A stretch of 64,000 nucleotides of DNA, taken from NCBI RefSeq assembly GCF_024464185.1, contig NZ_JANHAU010000004.1, forward strand, positions 62,001-126,000, written 5' to 3'. The DNA comes from Haloarchaeobius salinus (GTDB taxonomy: Archaea; Halobacteriota; Halobacteria; Halobacteriales; Natrialbaceae). Positions 35,025 through 43,857 of the stretch are shown in pieces. A model generated the notes under the pieces. It was not told the DNA's origin. It ran no database searches and was given only the letters and a program-made list of their open reading frames with translations. Each line of letters begins with the position of its first letter. The stretch's first letter is position 1. Made by a program: the position numbers and the translations under genes.

Positions 35025-35090
35025 TGCTCGGTAGGGGATTTGAACCTCACTCGCAAATCGGAGATTTGCTCGCTGGTTCAAATCCCTACG
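35025..35090. repeat. Partial duplication of the tRNA-Glu 3' end, with inverted pieces
   Basis: Bases 35025-35046 repeat exactly the 22 bases at 35126-35147, which encode the T-arm and acceptor 3' half of tRNA-Glu. A hairpin GCAAATC/GATTTGC follows at about 35050-35067, and then an inverted, one-base-shorter copy of the same T-arm segment (GGTTCAAATCCCTAC) near 35074-35088. This looks like a remnant attachment site or an integration scar. Confidence 0.6.
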
Positions 35091-35125
35091 CTGCGCTCCT
35101 CTCTCACTGTAGCACGTTCGAGAAG

Positions 35126-35200
<75 letters not shown>

Positions 35201-35323
35201 GCATCAGTTCGTTCCCGGTCGGCAATTTTAAACCTTCCGTTCCCACCGGATTCCGGCGGGGCGACACACGCGGAACTCACCGGGTTCTCAACCCTTAACC
35301 GGGCTCCGACCGACGGACCGACT

Positions 35324-36061
35324 ATGAGACGCGTACGCTTCCGCGACCCGGCCGGTGCGGTCCGGTACGGCGAGTGGGACGACGGAACGATCGAGTTCGG
35401 CGACCGGACGTTCGACGAGGACGAGGTGGACGTGCTCGCGCCGTGTGAGCCCTCGAAGGTCGTCTGCGTCGGACGGAACTACGTCGCACACGCCGACGAG
35501 TTCGGCAACGAGGTGCCGGACCGACCGCTGCTGTTCCTGAAGGGGCCCAACACCGTGGCCAGCCACGGGAGCGAGGTGACGCTCCCGGCGGGCAAGGACC
35601 GGCTCGACTTCGAGGCGGAGCTGGGCGTCGTCATCGGCGAGCAGGCGAAGGACGTCGACGAGGCGGACGCGATGGACGTGGTCGCGGGCTTTACCTGCGT
35701 GAACGACCTCTCGAACCGCGACGACCAGAACCGGGAGACGAACTGGGTGCGCGGGAAGGCGTTCGACGGGGCCGCACCCATCGGCCCGGTGCTCGCGTCG
35801 CCCGACGAGGTCCCCGAGGACGCCGCCGTGCGGTCGTACTGCAACGGCGAGCTCCGCCAGGACTCGACCCGCGAGCTGATGATCTTCTCCGTGCCCGAAC
35901 TCATCGCGGAGATCACGAGCTACATGACCCTCGAGCCGGGCGACGTCGTCGCGACCGGGACGCCGGAGGGCGTCGGCAAGCTCGAGGACGGCGACGAGGT
36001 GGTCATCGAGGTCGAGGGCGTCGGCCGCCTCGAACACACCGTGGAGATTCCCAGCGCTTAA
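35324..36061 (+). CDS. Fumarylacetoacetate hydrolase family protein
   Basis: 245 residues from ATG 35324. The small N-terminal domain is followed by the FAH catalytic domain: VGRNYVAHADE, the metal-binding acidic residues in DFEAELGVVIG, NDLSNRD, and GTPEGVG with the final strand. The family includes acylpyruvate hydrolases and 2-keto-acid decarboxylating enzymes of catabolism; which applies here cannot be read. The start is placed after TATA-like CCTTAACC; the longer frame would overlap the tRNA gene. Confidence 0.9.
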   Translation: MRRVRFRDPAGAVRYGEWDDGTIEFGDRTFDEDEVDVLAPCEPSKVVCVGRNYVAHADEFGNEVPDRPLLFLKGPNTVASHGSEVTLPAGKDRLDFEAELGVVIGEQAKDVDEADAMDVVAGFTCVNDLSNRDDQNRETNWVRGKAFDGAAPIGPVLASPDEVPEDAAVRSYCNGELRQDSTRELMIFSVPELIAEITSYMTLEPGDVVATGTPEGVGKLEDGDEVVIEVEGVGRLEHTVEIPSA

Positions 36062-36089
36062 GTTTTAGGTCGGCCTAATCGGCCCAGAG

Positions 36090-36620
36090 ATGGAGCTGAC
36101 GCGGCGGGACGCGATGGCCGTGCTGACCTCGACCGGCATCGTCGTCGGGGCCGGCGCGGCCGCGCTCTCGCAGGAGCGACTCGACGACCAGCGTGCGGAC
36201 CCCGACGTGGACGTCGAGACGCTGGTCGCCGTCGCCGAGGTCCTGTATCCGAGCGAGGTCGGGGGCGTCCGAGAGTTCGTCGAGACGTACGTCGCCGGCC
36301 GGACCGCGGACAGGCCGGACTACCGCGACGGGATGGCAGACGTGCTCACCGTCGTCGACGAGCGGGCCGAGAGCTGGTTCGACGCCCCCTACGCGGCGCT
36401 CGACCGGGCAGACCGGGACGCGACGCTCCGCCAGCTCGGGGCCGACGCCATCGAGCCCGACCCCGAAGGACGGCCGCCGGCGCGGGTCCGCTACTACGTC
36501 GTCAACGAACTGCTGTACGCCTTCTACACGTCGCCGACGGGCGGGTCGCTGGTCGGCACCGAGAACCCCATCGGCCACCCCGGTGGAACGGCGAGCTATC
36601 GTCGGGGGGCGGACGAATGA
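36090..36620 (+). CDS. Gluconate 2-dehydrogenase subunit 3-like protein
   Basis: 176 residues. A twin arginine (LTRRDAMAV) precedes a hydrophobic stretch, so the protein is probably exported through Tat and may carry its catalytic partner along. The body matches the small gamma subunit of membrane gluconate 2-dehydrogenases (VETLVAVAEVLYPSEVGGV, YYVVNELLYAFYTSPTGG). Its stop overlaps the start of the GMC flavoprotein gene by four bases, so the two are translated together. Confidence 0.88.
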   Translation: MELTRRDAMAVLTSTGIVVGAGAAALSQERLDDQRADPDVDVETLVAVAEVLYPSEVGGVREFVETYVAGRTADRPDYRDGMADVLTVVDERAESWFDAPYAALDRADRDATLRQLGADAIEPDPEGRPPARVRYYVVNELLYAFYTSPTGGSLVGTENPIGHPGGTASYRRGADE

Positions 36621-38242
36621 GCCGGAGCAGTGCCGGCGACGACGTCGACCGCACCCCGTCGCCACGGGCCGACGTCTGCATCGTCGGAGCCGGGCCCGCC
36701 GGGGCGCTCGTCGCGCACCGACTCGCCAGCCAGGGACACGACGTGGTCGTGCTGGAGGCCGGACCGCGGTTCGATCCCGCCGACCGACTCGAACGGATGG
36801 AGCGCCACATCCGACCCAGCCACGGTCCGGAGGAGGTGTGGGACATGGGCGGCCCGCGCGACGCGTACACGAACGCAGGGGGACGGTTCTACCCCCTCAA
36901 CGCGGCGCGGGTGAAGGGCGTCGGCGGGACGACGCTGCACTGGCAGGGGATGGTGTTCCGGCTGCACGAGGACGACTTCGAGCGCCGGAGCAGACACGGC
37001 GTCGAGCGCGACTGGCCCATCGGCTACGACGACCTCCAGCCGTACTACGCCGAGGCCGAGGCCGAACTCGGGGTCGCCGGAGCCGACGACAACCCGTTCG
37101 CCCCGCCGCGCGAGGAGCCGTTCCCGATGCCGGGCTTCCGCCCGTCGTACTCGGACTCGCTGTTCGCCGGAGCCTGCGAGGAGCTGGGAATCGCGATGCA
37201 CTCGGCCCCCAACGCGCGGAACTCCGAGGCGTTCGACGGCCGGAGCCCCTGCCAGGGCTACGGCACCTGCAAGCCCGTCTGTCCCTCGGGCGCGAAGTAC
37301 GACGCGACGGTCCACGTCGCGAAGGCCGAGGACGAGGGGGCCCGCATCGTCGACCGCGTGCCGGTCCAGCGCATCGAGCACGACCGGTCCGGCGAGACGG
37401 TCGACGCCGTCGTCTACGCGACGCCCGACGGCGAGGAGCACCGACAGGAGGCCCGCCAGTTCGTGCTCGCCGCGGGCGGCATCGAGACCCCGCGGCTGCT
37501 CCTGCTCTCGCGCTCCGAGCAGCACCCCGACGGGCTCGCGAACTCCTCCGGCGCGGTCGGCCGGTACTTCATGGACCACCTGTTCGCCGGGATGGGCGGC
37601 GAGCTGGACGAGCCGACCAGACAGAAGCACGTCGGCTTCATCACCAGCGAGTGCCACCAGTTCTACGACGACGTGGACGACTCGGTCGGGCCGTACAAGC
37701 TGGAGTTCCTCAACTACGCGGGCCCGTCCCCGGTGGATATCGCGCTCTCGACCGAGAGCGAGGCGGCCTGGGGCGACGCGCTCGCCGACGAGATACGCGG
37801 GGCGTACGGCAACCGACTCGCGATGGGCGGGCTCTGCGGGCAGCCGCCACGCGCGGAGAACCGCGTGACGCTGAACCCGGACGTGACAGACGACCACGGC
37901 AATCCCGTCCCGGAGATACACTGGTCGCTCGGCGCGCGCGAGCGGCGGACGATCGAGGCGGCGAACGAGCGACAGGCGGCCATCATGGACGAGCTCGGCG
38001 TCGACGTGGACTGGGTGACCGGCCCCGACGCGACCGGGCCGGCGTTCCACCACATGGGAACGACGCGGATGGGGACCGATCCCGCCGAGAGCGTCGTCCG
38101 GCCCGACCTGCGGACCCACGACCTCGACAACTGCTGGATCGCCTCCTCCTCGACGTTCGTCACCGGCGGCGCGCTGAACCCCACGCTCACCATCGCCGCG
38201 CTGGCGCTCCGGGCGGCCGACGCGGTGTCGGAGACGCTCTAG
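36617..38242 (+). CDS. GMC-family flavoprotein oxidoreductase (gluconate dehydrogenase-like large subunit)
   Basis: 541 residues. The FAD Rossmann motif is CIVGAGPAGALVAHRLA near residue 22. KGVGGTTLHWQGM is the FAD-binding region, CQGYGTCKPVCPSGAKYD is the Cys-rich loop typical of this subgroup, and HHMGTTRMGTDP near residue 480 carries the active-site His. It has no signal of its own, so export with the Tat-bearing small subunit is likely. The usual cytochrome c subunit is absent here, so another electron acceptor must be used. The substrate (sugar or sugar acid) is not certain. Confidence 0.9.
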   Translation: MSRSSAGDDVDRTPSPRADVCIVGAGPAGALVAHRLASQGHDVVVLEAGPRFDPADRLERMERHIRPSHGPEEVWDMGGPRDAYTNAGGRFYPLNAARVKGVGGTTLHWQGMVFRLHEDDFERRSRHGVERDWPIGYDDLQPYYAEAEAELGVAGADDNPFAPPREEPFPMPGFRPSYSDSLFAGACEELGIAMHSAPNARNSEAFDGRSPCQGYGTCKPVCPSGAKYDATVHVAKAEDEGARIVDRVPVQRIEHDRSGETVDAVVYATPDGEEHRQEARQFVLAAGGIETPRLLLLSRSEQHPDGLANSSGAVGRYFMDHLFAGMGGELDEPTRQKHVGFITSECHQFYDDVDDSVGPYKLEFLNYAGPSPVDIALSTESEAAWGDALADEIRGAYGNRLAMGGLCGQPPRAENRVTLNPDVTDDHGNPVPEIHWSLGARERRTIEAANERQAAIMDELGVDVDWVTGPDATGPAFHHMGTTRMGTDPAESVVRPDLRTHDLDNCWIASSSTFVTGGALNPTLTIAALALRAADAVSETL

Positions 38243-38371
38243 CCCTCCGCGTGCTGTGCGAACTCACGCCAATATAAGTCCATAAAATCCGATTATATTC
38301 TGGGAGGTTCCTTTCCCACCGGACTGGAATCGCCTGCCCTTTATACGTACTACCCGGCCGCACGTCGGAGT

Positions 38372-39529
38372 ATGAGCGAAAATCAGATAGGCGCTCCCGG
38401 TACCGGAATCTCGAGGCGGCGGTTCATGGCAGCGACGGGAACCACGGGACTCGCGGCTGCTGCAGGCTGTTTGACGACGACGACCTCCCCCTCCACCCGG
38501 CAGGTGAACCCCGGCGCGGCGACGCAGAACCGGGCGATGCAGGACCTCCCGACGACGAGCAAGCCGGAGGTCGTCGACCTGGACGAGCGGGGCCACGAGG
38601 TCACGCTGAAGCCCGTGCAGGCACGCCACGACATGCACCCGCTTGAGACGATGGGCGGCCCCGTCGGGCTCCCGACGACGTGGGCGTTCGCCGCCGACGA
38701 CGGCGACCCGAGCGTCCCGGCACCCATCCTCCGCTGTACGGAGGGTGCGGAGCTCGAGGTCACGCTCGACAACACCGACGCCGACGCCCCGCACACGCTG
38801 CACTTCCACGGCGTGACGAAGGCCTGGGAGGACGACGGCGTGCCGACGACGACCGGCATCACGGTGATGCCCGGCGAGACGCACACGTACACCATCCCCG
38901 CGAACGTGGCCGGCACGCACCTCTACCACTGCCACTACCAGACCCCCATGCACATGGAGATGGGGATGTTCGGCATCCTCCGGGTCGACCCCGAGGGCTA
39001 CGAGGAAGCGGACAAGGAGTACTTCATGACCGTCAAGGAGTGGGACACCCGCCTCGCCCGACAGCACGCCGGCGAGGACGTCCAGTTCGACCTGACGAAC
39101 CGCCGCCCCGACGCGTTCACGGTCAACGGGAAGTGCGCGCCCCGGACGCTCCACCCCGAGGAGGGGTCGCCGATGATCGTCGACCGGGGCGACACCGTCC
39201 GTGTCCACTGGGTCAACGGCGGGTTCATGAGCCACCCGCTGCACATCCACAACCACCGGTTCAAGGTGGTCGAGAAAGATGGCGCGGAGTACCCCGAGGG
39301 GATGCAGTTCAAGCAGGACGTGCTGAACGTCGCACCCGCCGAACGCTACACCATCGAGTTCGAGGCGGACGCCGACCCCGGCATCTACCTGATGCACTGC
39401 CACAAGGTCGACCACGTCCGCAACGGGAACAGCTACCCGGGCGGGATGCTCTCGGGCATCGTCTACACGGAGGCGATGGACACGGAGATCTTCGCGAACC
39501 TGATGGACTACGCGGGCTACGAGGGCTGA
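38372..39529 (+). CDS. Two-domain multicopper oxidase, Tat lipoprotein
   Basis: 385 residues. The N-terminus has SRRRFMAA (Tat) and a lipobox ending AAAGC. Copper motifs: HFHG near residue 148, YHCHYQTPMHMEMGMFG near residue 190 (trinuclear His plus a type 1 site), HPLHIHNH near 290, and MHCHKVDH near 340. Two cupredoxin domains with these sites fit the two-domain laccase/oxidase class rather than the copper nitrite reductase pattern. The substrate is unknown. The double halocyanin gene begins four bases after the stop, so electron transfer between them is likely. Confidence 0.85.
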   Translation: MSENQIGAPGTGISRRRFMAATGTTGLAAAAGCLTTTTSPSTRQVNPGAATQNRAMQDLPTTSKPEVVDLDERGHEVTLKPVQARHDMHPLETMGGPVGLPTTWAFAADDGDPSVPAPILRCTEGAELEVTLDNTDADAPHTLHFHGVTKAWEDDGVPTTTGITVMPGETHTYTIPANVAGTHLYHCHYQTPMHMEMGMFGILRVDPEGYEEADKEYFMTVKEWDTRLARQHAGEDVQFDLTNRRPDAFTVNGKCAPRTLHPEEGSPMIVDRGDTVRVHWVNGGFMSHPLHIHNHRFKVVEKDGAEYPEGMQFKQDVLNVAPAERYTIEFEADADPGIYLMHCHKVDHVRNGNSYPGGMLSGIVYTEAMDTEIFANLMDYAGYEG

Positions 39530-39533
39530 GACC

Positions 39534-40505
39534 ATGCGTAGACGACAGTTCATGACCGCGGCCGGCACCGTCGCCCTCGGGACGGCGGCATCGGGGCTGG
39601 CCGCCGGCCAGCAGGACGAGGAGGTATCGCTCGCCGACTGGTTCGACGGCGTCGGTAACCTCGACGGCCTGGTCGACCGCACCGGCGAGTCGGAGGTGAC
39701 CATCACGGTCGGCTCCGAAGGCAACGGCGGCGCGTTCGCCTTCGATCCGCCGGCCGTCCGCATCGATCCCGGGACGACCGTCGTCTGGGAGTGGTCCGGC
39801 AACGGCGGCGTCCACGACGTCGCCGCCGAGGACGGTAGCTTCGCGTCCGAGATGAAAAGCGAGGATGGCGCGACCTTCGAGCGCACGTTCGAGGAGACCG
39901 GTGTCGTCCGGTACGCCTGCAACCCGCACAAGAGCATGGGGATGCGGGCCGCGCTCGTCGTCGGCGACGTCTCGGTCACGCTGACCGACGGCACCGCGAC
40001 CGAGACCAGCACCGGGACCGAGGAGTCCGAGTCGACCGGCCCGACGTTCGACGGCTGGCTCGAGGGCGTCGAGAACTACGAGGGCGTCGTCGACAAGCGC
40101 GGGCAGGACACCGTGACGGTCACCGTCGGTGCGGACGGTAACGGCGGCCCGTACGCCTTCGACCCGCCCGCCATGCGGGTCGACCCCGAGACGACCGTCG
40201 TCTGGGAGTGGGCCGGTACGGAGGGCCCCTACAGCGTGGTCGACGATACGCTCGGCTTCGCGAGCGAGCACACGACCGACGTCGGGAACAGGTACGCGAT
40301 GGAGTTCTCGGGCTCCGGCCTGAGCAAGTACTACTGCGAGGACTATCGGGACCGCGGCATGCGCGGGGTCGTCCTCGTCGGTGACGGCCCGCAGGAGGTG
40401 ATGTCGAAGTCCGCGCTGGCGGCCGGTGGCGGCCTGCTCGCGCTCGTCTCGGCACCGATGCTGTTCGGCCTGCGCGAGCACCTGCGGGACACCAAAGAGG
40501 ACTGA
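39534..40505 (+). CDS. Double halocyanin-domain protein; second domain lacks copper ligands
   Basis: 323 residues. It starts with a Tat-like RRRQFMTAAG signal. Two halocyanin domains follow (about 40-145 and 170-285), each starting with a short D-W-F/L-x-G-V segment. Domain 1 has a full copper set: His in GGVHDV and CNPHKSMGM. In domain 2 the matching positions read GPYSVV and CEDYRDRGM, so both His ligands are replaced by Tyr and only Cys and Met remain. A C-terminal hydrophobic helix (ALAAGGGLLALVSAPMLFGL) anchors the protein. It probably works with the adjoining multicopper oxidase. Confidence 0.87.
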   Translation: MRRRQFMTAAGTVALGTAASGLAAGQQDEEVSLADWFDGVGNLDGLVDRTGESEVTITVGSEGNGGAFAFDPPAVRIDPGTTVVWEWSGNGGVHDVAAEDGSFASEMKSEDGATFERTFEETGVVRYACNPHKSMGMRAALVVGDVSVTLTDGTATETSTGTEESESTGPTFDGWLEGVENYEGVVDKRGQDTVTVTVGADGNGGPYAFDPPAMRVDPETTVVWEWAGTEGPYSVVDDTLGFASEHTTDVGNRYAMEFSGSGLSKYYCEDYRDRGMRGVVLVGDGPQEVMSKSALAAGGGLLALVSAPMLFGLREHLRDTKED

Positions 40506-40889
40506 GCGCCCCCACCGATTTCGTATAGTGGATTAAGGTTTATTTGTCCCGCATCGGGCGAGCGCCCGGGCACACAACTGTCGGTCTATCGACCATTTTT
40601 CCCGCCGAGCCACCAGTTTTCGTCCCCAGCTCGACCACCGCGCCGAGCGTGTCAACCGGTCTCTCCCCGACCGAAGCTTGAAGTGCCAGCACAGCGACAT
40701 CCCGTCACGGCCACGATGGAGACCCTATCCACTTTCTGAGGCGACCTCGGACGCCGGTTCCGTGAGAGCCGGGTCACGAGCCCGCAGGCTGCTGGACCGC
40801 CAGCGGCGTCTCCGTCGTGCGATTGCGTCGACCAGCTGTCACCCGTGACGTGCGACGCCGCAGAACCGCCATCCCCAGATACACATCAC
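40506..40889. other. 384-bp intergenic region before hflX
   Basis: No supported gene is seen. It holds an AT-rich stretch, GATTAAGGTTTATTTG (40532-40547), that could be a terminator for the halocyanin gene. The remainder is ordinary GC-rich sequence with only a few short open frames. Confidence 0.5.
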
Positions 40890-42197
40890 ATGTCACGACG
40901 GACAGTACTCGCAGCACGAACCGCAGACGACCGACCCGACACGACCGAGATCCGTGCCCTCGCAGAATCCGCGGGCCACGAGGTCGTCGCAGAACACACA
41001 CAGACACGCGCAGCGGACGCCACGTTCAACCTCGGCCGCGGAAAGGTCGAGCAGGTCGCCGAGAGCGTCCGCGACCACGACGCGGGCTACGTGGTCGTGG
41101 ACAACGAGCTCACGCCGTCACAGTTCTTCGCGTGGACCGACCGGCTGCCCGACGGCGTCGAGGTCCGGGACCGCTTCCGGCTCGTCCTCGACATCTTCGA
41201 GGCGCGTGCGAGCACCCGGCGGGCGACGCTCCAAGTCGAGCTCGCGCGTCTCCAGCACGAGCTCCACCGTCGTCGCGAGGTGCAGAGCCACGATGACGAG
41301 TACAACTGGTTCCCCACGCACGACCCCGAGGGCGAGTGGATCCGCGAGGTCAAACTGCGCATCGACCGGGTGCAGAACCGGCTGAAGGAGCTCCCGGAGG
41401 AGGGCGACGGGAACCGCGAGCGCAGGCACGACGCCGGCTTCGACTTCGTCGCGCTCGCGGGCTACACGAACGCCGGCAAGTCGACCCTGCTGCACCGGCT
41501 GGCCGACGAGCTGTCGCTCGAAGATCTCGGGGCGGGGCCGAACGACCTCGCCGAGACCGCCACCGTCGAGGACCGGCTGTTCGAGACGCTCGACACGACG
41601 ACGCGCCGGTGTACAGTCGACGGCCGCCGGCTCCTCGTCTCCGACACGGTCGGGTTCATCCGCGACCTGCCCCACGACCTCGTCGAGGCGTTCCGTTCCA
41701 CGCTGGTCGAGGCACGCGAGGCCGACGTGGTCGTCCTCGTCGTCGACGCGAGCAAGCCCGTGGACGCGCTGTGCGAGCGGGTCACGACCGTGCTCGACGA
41801 GGTCGGTGACGGACCCGTCGTCCCGGCGTTCAACAAGGCCGACTGCGTCGACGAGGACGAACTCCGCCGCAAGTCCGCGGTACTCCCCGACGACCTCGGC
41901 GAGCCGGTCCCCATCAGCGCGACCGAGGGGACCGGACTGAAGGACCTGCAAACGCGCGTCCTCGCGGAACTCCCGGCGACGACCGAGACGTTCGAGCTTC
42001 CGCAGGGCGACGACACGATGGGCTTCGTCGCGTGGTGCCACGACCACGGTACCGTCGAGGCCGTCGAGTACGGGGAGCACGTCCGGCTCCAACTGAGGGC
42101 ACGACCGACGGTCGTCGAGCAGGCCCACGCCCGGGCGGCGACGCTCACGGAGGGCACCACGGACACCGCCGGGTCGTCCTCCGACAGCAGTGCTTGA
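40890..42197 (+). CDS. hflX: GTPase HflX
   Basis: 435 residues from ATG 40890. The HflX N-terminal domain includes FNLGRGKVEQV and DNELTPSQ, and a helical linker with ELARLQHELHRRREV follows. The G domain has G1 GYTNAGKST, G3 DTVGF with IRDLP, and G4 NKAD. HflX binds large ribosomal subunits and rescues stalled ribosomes under stress. An in-frame ATG at 40845 is open but lies before the conserved start. The neighbouring gene hisC begins 36 bases after the stop with its own TATA-like CTTAAGG. Confidence 0.95.
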   Translation: MSRRTVLAARTADDRPDTTEIRALAESAGHEVVAEHTQTRAADATFNLGRGKVEQVAESVRDHDAGYVVVDNELTPSQFFAWTDRLPDGVEVRDRFRLVLDIFEARASTRRATLQVELARLQHELHRRREVQSHDDEYNWFPTHDPEGEWIREVKLRIDRVQNRLKELPEEGDGNRERRHDAGFDFVALAGYTNAGKSTLLHRLADELSLEDLGAGPNDLAETATVEDRLFETLDTTTRRCTVDGRRLLVSDTVGFIRDLPHDLVEAFRSTLVEAREADVVVLVVDASKPVDALCERVTTVLDEVGDGPVVPAFNKADCVDEDELRRKSAVLPDDLGEPVPISATEGTGLKDLQTRVLAELPATTETFELPQGDDTMGFVAWCHDHGTVEAVEYGEHVRLQLRARPTVVEQAHARAATLTEGTTDTAGSSSDSSA

Positions 42198-42232
42198 CTA
42201 CGCTTAAGGGCTCACGGCCCGGGCTTTCGAGC

Positions 42233-43321
42233 ATGAAACCACGCGACCTCTCGGCTCACGTCGCCTACGAGGCGGGGCGCGGCATCGAGGAGGTCGCCAG
42301 GGACCTCGGCGTGGACCCGGCGGCACTCACGAAGCTCGCGTCGAACGAGAACCCCCACGGCACCTCGCCGGCGGCGGTCGAGGCCATCCGGGGGACCGCC
42401 CCGGGCGTCTCCTCGTATCCGAAGGCGGCCCACGCCGACCTGCGGGACGCCCTGGCCGACCGCTGGGACTGCGACGCAGCGCAGGTCTGGCTCGCCAACG
42501 GCGGCGACGGCGCGCTCGACTACCTCGCCCGGGCGATGCTCGACCCGGGCGACACCGTCCTCGTCCCGGATCCGGGCTTCGCCTACTACGGGATGAGCGC
42601 CCGCTACCACCACGGCGAGGTCGAGACGTACGAGCTGGCGTGCCCGGAGCTCGCACTGACGCCCGAGACGGTGCTCTCCGACTACGACGGCGAGCGCATC
42701 GTCTACCTCACCAGCCCGCACAACCCCACCGGTGGGACGTTCACGCTCGACGCCATCGAGCACATCGCCGACGAGACCGCCGAGGAGACGCTCGTCCTCG
42801 TCGACGAGGCCTACGGCGAGTACGCCGACGTCGAGAGCGCACGGGGCCTGCTCGAGGAGCGCGACGACGTGGCCATCCTCCGGACGTTCTCGAAGGCCTA
42901 CGGACTGGCCGGCGTGCGGCTGGGCTACGCGCTGGTCCCCCGGGACTGGGCCGACGCCTACGCACGCGTGAACACGCCGTTCGCGGCGAGCGAGCTGGCC
43001 TGCCGCGCCGGACTCGCCGCCCTCGAAGACGACGCACACGTCGAGAAATCGGTCGAGACGGCCCGCTGGGCGCGCGAGTACATGCGCGAGGAGATCGACG
43101 CGCCGGTGTGGCCCTCGGAGGGCAACTTCGTCCTCGTCGACGTGAGCGAGGCTCGCGGTCCCGAGAGTGCCGGTGCCGTCGCCGACGAGATGCAACGCGC
43201 GGGCGTCATCGTCCGTGACTGCACGAGCTTCGGGCTGCCCGGCTGCGTGCGGATCACGTGCGGTACCGAGGACGGGACCCGCGAGGCGGTCGAGACGCTG
43301 AACGAGGTGCTCGGGAAGTGA
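42233..43321 (+). CDS. hisC: Histidinol-phosphate aminotransferase
   Basis: 362 residues from ATG 42233. It is a fold-type I PLP aminotransferase: ASNENPHG near the N-terminus, ANGGDGALDYLARA for cofactor-phosphate binding, TSPHNPTGG, DEAYGEY, and the PLP-binding lysine in TFSKAYGLAGVRLGY. It converts imidazole-acetol phosphate to histidinol phosphate in histidine synthesis, although some HisC relatives act on other amino acids. Its TGA overlaps the GTG start of the next gene, making a tight three-gene unit. Confidence 0.93.
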   Translation: MKPRDLSAHVAYEAGRGIEEVARDLGVDPAALTKLASNENPHGTSPAAVEAIRGTAPGVSSYPKAAHADLRDALADRWDCDAAQVWLANGGDGALDYLARAMLDPGDTVLVPDPGFAYYGMSARYHHGEVETYELACPELALTPETVLSDYDGERIVYLTSPHNPTGGTFTLDAIEHIADETAEETLVLVDEAYGEYADVESARGLLEERDDVAILRTFSKAYGLAGVRLGYALVPRDWADAYARVNTPFAASELACRAGLAALEDDAHVEKSVETARWAREYMREEIDAPVWPSEGNFVLVDVSEARGPESAGAVADEMQRAGVIVRDCTSFGLPGCVRITCGTEDGTREAVETLNEVLGK

Positions 43322-43857
43322 GGGTCGCCGTGACCGGCACGCCCGGGACGGGTAAGACGACCGCCACGGAGCTGCTCGCCGAGGCCCGGGACGACGTGGA
43401 CGTGGTCCACCTGAACGAGATCATCGAGCGGGAGGAGCTGTACGAGACGGTCGACGAGGAGCGCGACAGCGTCGTCGCGGACCTCGACGCGCTCGCGGCG
43501 TGGGTGGAGGAGTACGAGGCAGCCGGCGACGCCGGAGCGGCCATCCTGGTGCTCGACTCCCACCTCGCGCACCACCTCGACGCGGACCGCGTGGCCGTCC
43601 TGCGCTGTGCGCCCGAAGCACTCGCGACACGGCTGCGCGACCGGGGCGAGTCCGACGCGAAGGCCGCCGAGAACGCCGAGAGCGAGGCGCTCGACGTCGT
43701 GCTCTCGGAGGCTGTCGAGACCCACGGGCTGGACTCGGTGTACGAGATCGAGACGACCCGGTCGAGCCCCGAGGCGGTCGCCGACGCCCTCGCGGCTGTC
43801 GTCGACGGAACGCGAGAACCGAGTGCGGGCGACGTGGACTACCTCGACTACCTATGA
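43318..43857 (+). CDS. AK6/Fap7-like adenylate kinase family NTPase
   Basis: 179 residues from a GTG at 43318 that overlaps the hisC stop. The P-loop is TGTPGTGKTT at the very N-terminus, followed by HLNEIIEREELYETVDEERDS, the pattern of AK6/Fap7 proteins. AK6/Fap7 has adenylate kinase and ATPase activity and helps small-subunit ribosome maturation through uS11. DSHLAHHL occupies the Walker B region. It overlaps the next gene by four bases. Confidence 0.88.
   Translation: MRVAVTGTPGTGKTTATELLAEARDDVDVVHLNEIIEREELYETVDEERDSVVADLDALAAWVEEYEAAGDAGAAILVLDSHLAHHLDADRVAVLRCAPEALATRLRDRGESDAKAAENAESEALDVVLSEAVETHGLDSVYEIETTRSSPEAVADALAAVVDGTREPSAGDVDYLDYL

Noticed and set aside
36193-38277. A 694-codon plus-strand frame overlapping the gluconate-dehydrogenase-like pair
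   Set aside because: It is a shifted frame of two well-supported genes; the translation is Arg/Pro-rich nonsense.
38372-39529. Call of the multicopper oxidase as copper nitrite reductase (nirK)
   Set aside because: The first-domain motif has HCH (trinuclear-type histidines) and the second domain has HPLHIH and HCHxxxH, as in two-domain oxidases, not the NirK set.
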